Of a stretch of 64,000 nucleotides of DNA, positions 56,301 to 64,000 are shown piece by piece. The notes under the pieces are model-generated. The model was not told where the DNA came from. It saw only the letters and a program-made list of their open reading frames with translations, and did not search any database. Positions within the stretch are counted from its first letter, which is position 1; the number at the start of each line of letters is the position of its first letter. Position numbers and translations under genes: made by a program. The stretch is from the NCBI RefSeq assembly GCF_037893015.1, contig NC_133658.1:286879719-286943718 (forward strand). The letters run 5' to 3'. This DNA is from Macrotis lagotis (lineage: Eukaryota; Chordata; Mammalia; Peramelemorphia; Peramelidae).

Positions 56301-59300
56301 AAATGGAAAAATGGTTTTTTTTTTGCAAGGCATTGGGGTTAAGTGACTCGCCCAAGGTCACAGCTAAATAAATATTAAGTGTCTGAGACTGGATTTGAAT
56401 TCAGGTCCTCCTGACTCTAGGGCCTTTCTCTATCTATTTAACCACCTAACTGCCCTAGTGATTCTTTTTTTTTTGTTTGTTTGTTTTTGCGAGGCAGTGG
56501 GGTTAAGTGGCTTGCCCAAGGCCCCACAGCTAGGTAATTATTACGTGTCTCAGGCTGGATTTGAACTCAGGTACTCCTGACTCCATGGCCTGTGCTCTAT
56601 CCATTGCGCCACCTAGCTGCCCCCAATGATTCTTGATTGAGAAGACTTAATGGGTACCTGAGAATGGTCATAAGTATTTGAAGGGTTGCTTCGTGGGGCG
56701 GGGCGGGGGGGGGGCGGTTCATGGCTTCCACAGACAAAGCTAGGAGCAGAGGGTTTAAAGTTTCAGAGAGGTAAATTTAGATTTTGGTACAACTTCCTGA
56801 TATTTAGAGCTATCAGTATAGTGGGCCATCACTGGCTCTTATAAGAGATTGTCAAGGAAAGACTGGGCATAATATAAAGGGAATTTAAGTTCAAGTCTGA
56901 GTTGGTGTAATTGCTCTACAAGGTGGCAACAAAGACACCCTGTAGGGAAAAATGAGACAGATCCTGCTTTAAGGTGAGCTCTAGAATGTCAGAGCTGGGA
57001 GGGACCTTAGTGGACATCTTGTCTAAGAGGCTTGCCCAACATCAAGATAGGGAATAAATAGGAAAACCAGGCTTAGAAGGACCCAGGTCTGTAGGCCTCT
57101 TTGTTTAACTGTTTAAACCTTACATCGTCCTTTTTTTTTTTTATTAAAGGATTTTTAAATTAAATTACAACATTTTTTAATTATCAGTGCATTTGCTTCT
57201 TCTTTCCTTCCTTCTTTCTTCCCCTAGTACCAGGGAAGAAAACTAAACCATGACACAAATTGCATAATCAGACAAAAAAACTTCCATGATGACTTTATCT
57301 AAAAATGAGTATCTTATTCAGCATGCTCTTTCTAAAGTAATTCTTGACTCAAATCCTTCTCACAGTTGTTCCTAACAGCAAGCCAGTCTCCTTCTTAGCC
57401 ATGGACATTCTGCGCCAGCGGCTCCATGAGAAAATACAGGAGGCCAGTGGTCAGGTAGGTTTATTATCTATAGGCCCTCTGTATTTAACTCCTAATCTGA
57501 TTTGGGCTTCTCTCAGCTGACAAATAGAACTGCTATCTTTATTAAGCATTCCTTTCGTTTATTCATTCATCAAATATTTTTTGTTTTTATTATTTCAGGT
57601 TTATTTTTATTACTATATTTTGTTTTTACATTTACTTACTCCATTCTTTCCCAATGAGAGAAAAGCAGTTTGGTAAAACCAAGCAGCACATCCTCTGTGT
57701 CTGATAGAATGCAGTGATCTCTACTCATAGGACCTCCCCCCATTTCCCACCTTGAAGAAGGGAAGGAGTTACATATGTTCATCTCTTCTCTAGGGCCAAA
57801 TTTGGTCAATATTAATTAAACACCTTCTGTGCTGTGTTTCATGGTAGGTGCTAAGGGAGATGAAAGATAAAAAAATACTCCCTGCCCTCAGGATTCTTAG
57901 AATGTAATAAAAGAATTTACAGTTCAGACACTAAAGAGGAGAAAAGAGGTTTAGTTTTCCATATATCTGCCTCTTAATTAGTTGTTAAAACCAACAGCTC
58001 CATACCTTAAAAGGCTTGCTAGAGCAGCTGAAGAGATGTAAACTGTGTTTAGCACTGTTTCAAAAGGCAGTCTTGCTTAGAGAATGGAGCACTGGGCTTG
58101 GAGCCAGGAAGAGCCAGATTCACAATCCATCTCAGACACTTCCTTCTATCTCCTCATCTCTAAAATGGAGATAAGAGTAGCTTCTACTTCACTGTGGTTA
58201 GAATCAGATGATACAATGTAGGGAAAATACTTAAAGTGCAATATTGATTCATAGGTTTAGAGCTGGAAAGTAGGTCCATTTCTTTCATTTTGTAGATGAG
58301 GAAATTTACAGTCCCACCCGTTTAGAGGATTTGCTCGTGGTCACACAGATAGTAAATGCAAAAGGTGAAATGACAGGGGAACCCAGGTGCTCGGAAGGAT
58401 AAGATTATTGTAATTAATAGCAATAATTTGTTGGTTTAGATAAAGGAGTCTTTAACTATACAGATTATAAATGCATGTTTTTCCATCTATATGGATCCAC
58501 TTTTCTTCACCTGCTCTAATTAGGTCTTTAGAGGCCGATTTGGAGATTGGCACAGAGCAATTCTTCAGAGCAGGATTATGCTCACTTGTTTTATGGGTAA
58601 GAATATTGGAGGACTTGAGGAGGATGGTGAAGGAATTTTAAAAGTGAGTAAATATGATATGTAAGTAGAGCCCCCTTCGTTCTCCTCTATTTCCTACTAA
58701 GGCAGCATTCTACAGGAGAAAGAGTCCTGGCCTAGGCATCAGGAGACCTAGATTCCAGATCCAACTTATCCTTCAGTGTGAGCTTGAGCCTCTTCCTATC
58801 CCTAGGCTTTCTTGTTCATCTGTAAAATACAGGCAGACTAGACTAAGGTCCTTACAGACTTACAGACTAAGGTTCTAACTTTGACACTCCATGATCTTTT
58901 CCCACTGACACTTTTGGAAACTTCATCTTCATTTGATCCCTCCAGGGCCGCACCAAAGAGCTATCTCCTGCCGCCCTGGAGAAGAGGCAGCGGAGGAAGC
59001 TGGAACGGGAGAGGAAGAAGCGGAAGCGGAAGGAGCTCCGGGCCAAGGAGAAGGCAGCCAAGGTTGAGGCCAAAACTGAAGCCAAGGAGGCTAGCCCAGA
59101 GCCCCCAAAGGGGGATCCCAAGGGCCTGACTGAACTGGTATTCAACAAGTTGGAGGTAAATGAGGGGCCGGTCAACAAGGCCCAGAAGAAGAAAGAAAAG
59201 AGGCAGCGAGTAAAGGGGAACCTGACCCCCCTGACAGGAAAGAATTACAAACAGTTGTTGGAGCGTGTGCAGGCCCGCAAGAACAAGCTGGAGGAGCTGA

Positions 59301-59626
59301 AGGAACAGGATGAGGAGAAGGCTCGGGAGATGGAGACCAAAATGAAGTGGACAAATCTCCTGTACAAGGCTGAAGGGGTGAAGATCCGTGACAACGAAGA
59401 GCTTCTGAAGGCAGCCTTGAAACGCAAGGAGAAGCGGCGAGCCCAGAGGAAGCGGCAGTGGGAGAAGCGCACAGCCCACGTGGTGGAGAAGATGCAACAG
59501 AGGCAGGACAAGCGGCGCCGCAACCTGCGCAAGAAGAAGGTGGCTAACATAGAACGTCGCAAGGCCAAGGCTCGCAAGAAGGGCCGCATCCTACCTGAGG
59601 ACCTAGAAAAGGCTGGGCTCAACTGA
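53377..59626 (+). CDS. SURF6: SURF6, nucleolar ribosome-biogenesis protein
   Basis: Nucleolar matrix protein, relative of yeast Rrp14, binding nucleic acids and aiding pre-rRNA processing and subunit assembly. Exon 1 is non-coding. The exon starting at 53300 carries the ATG at 53377. Coding segments: 53377-53470, 55164-55370, 57366-57454 and 58946-59626; phases agree and give 356 aa (human 361). The start MASLVAKDSYLQNLAKKICS matches the family. Exon 3 has lysine runs (PPKKKKKELKKK) that suit a nucleolar signal. Exon 4 has the conserved MDILRQRLHEKIQEA. The last exon holds the SURF6 domain (about residues 150-350): KELSPAALEKRQRRKLERE, LVFNKLEV, KGNLTPLTGKNYKQLLERV, MKWTNLLYKAEGVKIRDNE, LLKAALKRKEKRRAQRK and KKGRILPEDLEKAGLN at the end. 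The domain is strongly basic and predicted coiled coil. Downstream of MED22 on the same strand, with its own promoter. Confidence 0.97.
53575..53710 (+). repeat. MIR-type SINE relic
   Basis: GAGGCATAGTGGTCTATATG, AAATCTGAGTTCTAGGACTA, GCCTGTCATTTATTTGGGCA, AAACATTTCCTCTTTCAG: sense MIR order. Confidence 0.5.
54035..54165 (-). repeat. Ancient mammalian interspersed repeat (L3/CR1- or MIR3-like piece)
   Basis: ACAAGCATTTATTACTGAAT, GCTAGGCACTATGCTACATT, CCTTCAAGAGGTTTGCATTC: the same family motif as at 49400. Strand is uncertain. Confidence 0.45.
54402..54558 (+). repeat. Marsupial tRNA-derived SINE
   Basis: GGGCAGCTAGGTGGTGCTGT to CCCCATTGCC with an A-rich tail. ATAGGCTTGGAG flanks both ends. 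Confidence 0.95.
54590..54780 (+). repeat. RTE-tailed SINE
   Basis: A tRNA-like body (GAGTTCAAATCTGGTGTTAG), then ACTCATCTGTAAAATGACTG, GAGAAGAAAATGGAAAACCA, TCTTTGCCAAGAAAACCCC and GGTCACAAAGAGTCAGACA, a BovB/RTE-like 3' end. Confidence 0.85.
55625..55805 (-). repeat. MIR-type SINE relic
   Basis: Antisense MIR: AGATCTAGAGCTAAAAGC, GGTTTTACAGATGATATAAC, AGAGAAGGAAGAGATCTATA, CCAGGACCTCTGACTCCAGA. Confidence 0.6.
56095..56290 (+). repeat. MIR-type SINE relic
   Basis: Sense order: GATAGAATAGGGAACTAGG, GTTTTGGTCCTTGTTCTGCC, AGTAGCTGTTAATCTTTGTA, GTCTGTAGAATGAAAGATTG. Confidence 0.5.
56313..56456 (-). repeat. Marsupial tRNA-derived SINE, antisense
   Basis: TTTGCAAGGCATTGGGGTTA to TATCTATTTAACCACCTAAC. 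It is more diverged than the copy beside it. Confidence 0.9.
56466..56624 (-). repeat. Marsupial tRNA-derived SINE, antisense
   Basis: A T-rich start, GCGAGGCAGTGGGGTTAAGT to TCCATTGCGCCACCTAGC. AGTGATTCTT and AATGATTCTT flank it. It sits directly against an older copy in the same orientation. Confidence 0.95.
56975..57105 (-). repeat. MIR-type SINE relic
   Basis: Antisense: TAGAATGTCAGAGCTGGGAG, GGACCTTAGTGGACATCTTG, AGGCTTGCCCAACATCAAGA. Confidence 0.5.
57795..57915 (-). repeat. Ancient mammalian interspersed repeat (L3/CR1- or MIR3-like piece)
   Basis: AATATTAATTAAACACCTTC, TGGTAGGTGCTAAGGGAGAT, CTCCCTGCCCTCAGGATTCT. The motif order is that of the copies at 49400 and 54035. Strand is uncertain. 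Confidence 0.4.
58080..58235 (+). repeat. MIR-type SINE
   Basis: AGAATGGAGCACTGGGCTTG, GAGCCAGGAAGAGCCAGATT, CATCTCAGACACTTCC, CTAAAATGGAGATAAGAGTA. Confidence 0.65.
58245..58400 (-). repeat. MIR-type SINE
   Basis: Antisense: CATAGGTTTAGAGCTGGAAA, CATTTTGTAGATGAGGAAAT, GGATTTGCTCGTGGTCACAC. Confidence 0.65.
58695..58865 (+). repeat. MIR-type SINE
   Basis: AGAAAGAGTCCTGGCCTAGG, CATCAGGAGACCTAGATTCC, GTGTGAGCTTGAGCCTCTTC, TTGTTCATCTGTAAAATACA. It ends about 80 bp before SURF6's last coding exon. Confidence 0.65.
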
Positions 59627-60198
59627 GTGCAGGGAGAAGCCCCCTCCGCTCCAGGAGACCTGTTCTGCCTAACACAGGATTGTGTTTTCTCTCCATGCTA
59701 GATTCCTGCCTGTGGCTGCTAGGGTTGCATTTCTTAAGTGCCTGCTATGGGGGAGGCACTCTGCCAGGAACTAGGGGTTCAGTGACAAAAACTGAGAACA
59801 GTCTGTCCTCAAGGAGTTCCTCAGGACAAGCTCATGTCTTCCTTAAAACCTTTGGTTTAATGCTGTCCTCCTGGTTTTCTCTGTATGGGGGTTGCTTCTG
59901 GTCCCTGTTTTCCATCCCCTCTTAGTACCTACTTCCCAGTAATCCTCAGGCCATCCCTTGGGCCCCTAAGCTGGGTGACACAAGAGCCCACAACTATTCC
60001 CAGCAGGACACAATACTTGAATGGTGTCTATGGACTGCTTGCAGGTTCTCTAGTCCCTTAGGACATTCACCTAGCTGGTTGGAAGTTGGGATGTAGGGCA
60101 GCTCATGAAGAAGCCAGTAGAATATATTTCTTTACCCAGAATTTTTAGAAATTATACTTAAATTTTCTTTTTTTTTTATTGTGAAGTAGACAAGCATC

Positions 60199-60204
60199 AA
60201 TAAA
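60199..60204 (+). terminator. SURF6: Probable SURF6 polyadenylation signal
   Basis: AATAAA about 570 bp after the stop, the first plus-strand hexamer. A T-rich run precedes it, so it could also belong to an unrecognised repeat. Confidence 0.45.
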
Positions 60205-60749
60205 CAAATATTTTCCATATAAAAAAAACAGGAAAAGAACCATTCATGAAACCATGTGGTTAAGTCTTTATACATATGGTTATTACATGATCCTGGACTG
60301 ATTTAAAAATGAGAGAAACTTCTCCAGTATTTCCTTCCAGGAGACATGTTGGTCAGCAGTTGGATTGAATAGTCCCAGTGGAAAACCAAATGGAGAATTT
60401 GATTTTATCTACCTTTCCCTCTCCCAATTTACCACAGGTTCTGCTGGACCAATCTGTTTGGATCTTAGGTTGGATGGAAATAATTGAATTGGGGGTTTTA
60501 GAATAAACAATTAAATTTCCTTGAGTTTGTCTGATCTTTCTGTCTATCTCCCTCCCACTCTCCCTCTACTAGCTTGTTTTCTCTCTCTCTCTCTGTTTCC
60601 ACCTGAACATATGAAGGTCAGCAACTGTTTAGCAAGTTAAATTATCTAAAATAGTAAGAGATTGTATCCTTTTCTCCTTTTTAGTACTTGGTGAGATTTT
60701 CATTGTCCACTACAGGGATTATCTTCCAAATGGGAAGTTTTTTTAAAAA

Positions 60750-61756
60750 TTGCTTATTTTCAGCATTTTTTTTTTTTTTACATTTTGAGTTCTGAATTCT
60801 CTCCCTCCAGGCCCTCCGCCACTCATTGAGAAAGTAAGCAATACAATATCGTATTATAAAGTCATACAAAAGATTTCAGTTTTAGACATGTTTCAGAAAC
60901 AATAAGTTCATCAAATCACTTTGGAAATAGATAATATTTTTTTATCATGGGTCCTTTGGAATTGACTTGGATTCTTGTATTGATCTGAGTAGCTAAGTCT
61001 TTAATAGTTGATAGTCGCTATGATATTGCTGTTACTGTGTATAGTGTTCTCCTGGTTCTGTTCACTTCAGATTGTGTCAGTTTATATAAATCTTTTCTTT
61101 TAGCACAATCATTTACCACAATTTGTCCTAATTGATGGGAATCCCCTCAATTTCTAAATCTTTGCCACCACAAGAACTGCTATAAAAATTTTTGTACAGT
61201 TGGGCCCCTTTCCTTTTTCTTTAATCTCTTTGGAATACAGGCCTAGAGGTAGTACTGTTGGGTTAACAAGTATGCATTTGGATGTAGTTCCAAATTGTTT
61301 TCCAGAATGGATGGATCAGTTCAGAACTCACCTCTGGGATGCAGTCTGATAAATATGAATTGTCAGATCAGAGTTGTTTTAATTTGCATTTCTCTCATTA
61401 ATAGTGAACATTTTTCATGTGACTTGATTTCTTTGAAAACTGAAAATCTTTTATTTCTTCTGAAAATTGCTTGTTCATATCCTTTGACCATTTGTCAATT
61501 GGGTAAGGCTCTTATTTTTATAAATTTCACTCAGTTTCCTATATATTTGAAAAAATGAAACCTTTATCGAGAAACTTATAAAACATTTCCCTAATTCCCT
61601 TCTTCCCTTTTAATTTTGATTGCATTTGTTTTGAAATCAAAATTCTCTTTTACTTCTTGTGACCCTCTCTAGCTTTTGTTTCACCATAAATTTCACTTAT
61701 TCATAGATCTGACATAAATTTTTTTTCATTCTCCCTTAATTTACTTATATCACCAA
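60750..61756 (-). mobile_element. Antisense L1 3' end and ORF2 fragment
   Basis: It matches the complement of marsupial L1 across about 1 kb: ATTTTGAGTTCTGAATTCTC near the start, GTTCTCCTGGTTCTGTTCAC, AATTTCTAAATCTTTGCCAC, CAAATTGTTTTCCAGAATGG, TTTGCATTTCTCTCATTAAT, TTCATATCCTTTGACCATTT and CATAGATCTGACATAAAT. It contains many substitutions and gaps. Its sense-strand relative is the L1 at 2616-4181. Confidence 0.8.
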
Positions 61757-63565
61757 AAGTGACTTTGAAAAGACTGAGCCATCTAGTTAACTCAATGGAA
61801 GTGGCTATGCCAGAAATCCAAAACATGAATAAAGTCAACTAAGTGCTAGTTAAACATGGAGTTCTCTCTTCAGCCTGTGTAAGGTACAGGTTGCCAGCTA
61901 TGGAAAATAGGGAAATATGTGAACCATTTAGAAAACATTAAATATTGACACTGTTATTAGGAATCATAAAGATTATTATAAAGATGAATGTTCTTTCAGA
62001 GCTTTTACATCCTGAATAGATTAAGGAGTGGAAATAGCTAAACATACTGTGAGTCCATAGTATGGTTAAGAACTTTAGGATGCATTTAAGTGCTTAGTGA
62101 AGTTTACAAACATTAAGTGGTATAAAGAGGTAGGAGAGATTTGCTGTGTCTGGGCTAGTCAGGGCAGGGAAGGCTTCATTGAAGAGATGAGGTGTGAAGA
62201 TTGATATGCTTTTAATAAATGGTAAAGTGGGAAGATTGGAAACCCAAGTAAAGATCCAGCTGTTGGGCAGATAACGGGGACCATCAGGATCCAATAGTAA
62301 CAATTTAATATTGGAAAAGTCCTCAGGCAATAATCCATCTCCCTTATTTGGCAGATGAGACCCAGACAAGTGGAGTAGAGGACTCTTAATAGGAGGAGTC
62401 TAGGAGGGGCACTGGAACATTCACTTTAATTTCTGAATGAGTGGCTCTGACTGTCCCTCATCTTGTATCTTTGTCTCTGTCCTGGGGCAGGCCTTATGGT
62501 CATGCACATATCCCTCCAATCCCTTTTCCCAATAGATTTTGGGGGAAAGAATATAAACTGAAGAAATTCTGAACTTATACTCCTTTATGGACAAAACTAT
62601 TCCCTGAATGCCTATTAGGTACAGAGTACTTCATAGTATACTGGAGAGACTAGAAAATGGTTTTGCTGTTCTAGAAAACTCAGGTTCAAGAGAAAATATG
62701 GATGCCGTTCAAACAGCAATAATTAGAAGACATAGTCAAATATATGGTAATATACAGCATACAAAGCATAGATATTAGTATGAGGAGCTCAAATTGGGAT
62801 CAGAATGGGAGGAGGTGATTATTCATACATTGTACTGTATTGTGATGTTTAAGTTACTTAGTTCAACATCTCCAAGGTGAGAGGTGGATACCATTTTAAG
62901 ATATAGACTTGCTAGGAAGTGAAGATGAGGTTATCCAGAATCATAAGCAAAGCAGGGTGAAATGGGATTTCCCCATAAGGGACTGATAGGCAAGGGGACA
63001 TACTTTTTCCCTGCAATGATTCCCAGTCTCTGTCTGAGACTTAGTCTACTAGTACCCTTGTACCTCCTTATGCCACTCTGCGCCACAACCACACATCTAT
63101 AATGTGTCTGCCTCCTTTTCCTTGTAGGTTACCACTGGCGGTGGTCCCATTGCTGTTGGGATCCATTGTTAAATTTTCAATGTGAACATTTGCACTTTTG
63201 AAATCCACAGATTAAAGCTTGATTTATTGTTTCATTGACTGTCTAAACTTAAAGTGATAGTGGAATTTTTTTGAATCAGTACACTTCTTTGTTACTTTCC
63301 CACCTTCATCTCTTCCCAGGGGTTGAAAAGTTAGTCAGAAGGTTGGTCACTACACAACATGGGGGCATAGATCCACCTTTCTGGGAATGGGCCACCTCTC
63401 CCTGACTGCAAATGTACTCATCCAGGGCAGAGACTACATGATTCTCTCAACCCCAAGTGTCAGAATTAATAATTGTGGCTCTGGAGCAGACAGTCTTTTA
63501 GAGAAAGACTAGGGAAAAAAATTAGGCACTCAATCCCTGAGCCCTCATTAACAAGGCTTTATATA
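61757..63565. other. Intergenic sequence distal to SURF6
   Basis: AT-rich, without an exon-like signal on either strand that I can support. One MIR-like trace lies near 62335-62375 and an L3/CR1-like trace near 62590-62660. Confidence 0.4.
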
Positions 63566-63742
63566 GGGCTGCTAGGTGGTGCTGTGGATAAAGCACCAGC
63601 CCTAAAGTCAGGAATACCTGAGTTCAAATCCAGCCTGAGACACTTAATAATTACCTAGCTGTGTGGCCTTGGGCAAGCCACTTAACCCCATTAGCCTTGC
63701 AAAAACCTAAAAAAAAAAAAACAAAAAAAACCCCCAAAACAA
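63566..63742 (+). repeat. Marsupial tRNA-derived SINE
   Basis: GGGCTGCTAGGTGGTGCTGT to TTAGCCTTGCAAAAACC, then a long A-rich tail. Flanks AAGGCTTTATATA and AAAGCATTATATA form a near-perfect target duplication. Confidence 0.95.
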
Positions 63743-64000
63743 AGCATTATATAGAGTACACTTTCTATTTTTTTCCCTAATATGATAGCTAGCTTTCTCA
63801 CCTGCCTTTGAAATTCCTGCCAAACCTATCTAGAAGCAAAAGCATTCAGTCAGTTGTTGACTGCCAGGAGTATTCTAGTAAATTCACTTATAGACTTTTT
63901 TCTACCTCTTACTTCTCCTTCCCACTGAGAGGCCTTAGGTACTGCTTTATATCTCACCACTACTCTAATCACAATGCTCTGTCCATTACTCTTTTGGATG

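Noticed and set aside
58961-59497. Leucine-rich minus-strand frame of 178 codons opposite SURF6 last exon
   Set aside because: A mirror of the Lys/Glu/Arg-rich SURF6 domain; a typical antisense artefact.

Overview
The window is nuclear DNA from a marsupial. It carries the vertebrate Surfeit housekeeping cluster in nearly complete form. Interspersed repeats are dominated by a tRNA-derived SINE of the kind abundant in Australian marsupials (head GGGGCAGCTAGGTGG, middle CACTTAATAATTACCTAGC, tail TTGCAAAAACC). MIR relics, marsupial L1 pieces and BovB/RTE-type LINE tails are also present. A dasyurid or another Australidelphian is my best guess. That is inference from repeat style, not a species identification.

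Layout, left to right. (1) 1-4900 is a repeat-rich flank with a pogo-type DNA transposon and an L1 inserted into an RTE fragment. (2) A CpG island at about 4900-6300 appears to hold exon 1 of STKLD1 on the minus strand and the promoter and exon 1 of SURF4 on the plus strand. (3) SURF4 (+) spans 6140-19861 with a 3' UTR to about 22370. (4) SURF2 (-) spans 22575-29512 and meets SURF4 tail to tail. (5) SURF1 (+) spans 29686-33757 and diverges from SURF2, with 173 bp between the two ATGs. (6) RPL7A (-) spans 34093-37771, and five of its introns carry box C/D snoRNAs. (7) MED22 (SURF5, +) spans 39583-48355, with a non-coding first exon next to the RPL7A promoter. (8) SURF6 (+) spans 53377-59626 with its own CpG-rich promoter at about 51900-52200. 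(9) 60230-64000 is intergenic and repeat-bearing. Gene order and alternating strands match the mammalian Surfeit locus, read in the direction STKLD1-SURF4-SURF2-SURF1-RPL7A-MED22-SURF6.

Exon models were built by hand from homology to the mammalian proteins, GT/AG borders and reading-frame continuity. The predicted lengths are SURF4 269 aa, SURF2 255, SURF1 307, RPL7A 266, MED22 201 (140 for the short form) and SURF6 356. The genes do not form one pathway but share a housekeeping theme. RPL7A, its snoRNAs, SURF6 and probably SURF2 serve ribosome production. SURF1 serves cytochrome c oxidase assembly, SURF4 serves ER cargo export, and MED22 belongs to the Mediator head.

The most interesting signals are: a (GGGGCC)9 tract in what looks like intron 1 of STKLD1; an extra SNORD24 copy in RPL7A; a pogo-like transposon relic with a recognisable DNA-binding region; several nested insertions with readable target-site duplications; two perfect tandem duplications (158 bp and 55 bp); and a 1.1-kb inverted repeat.
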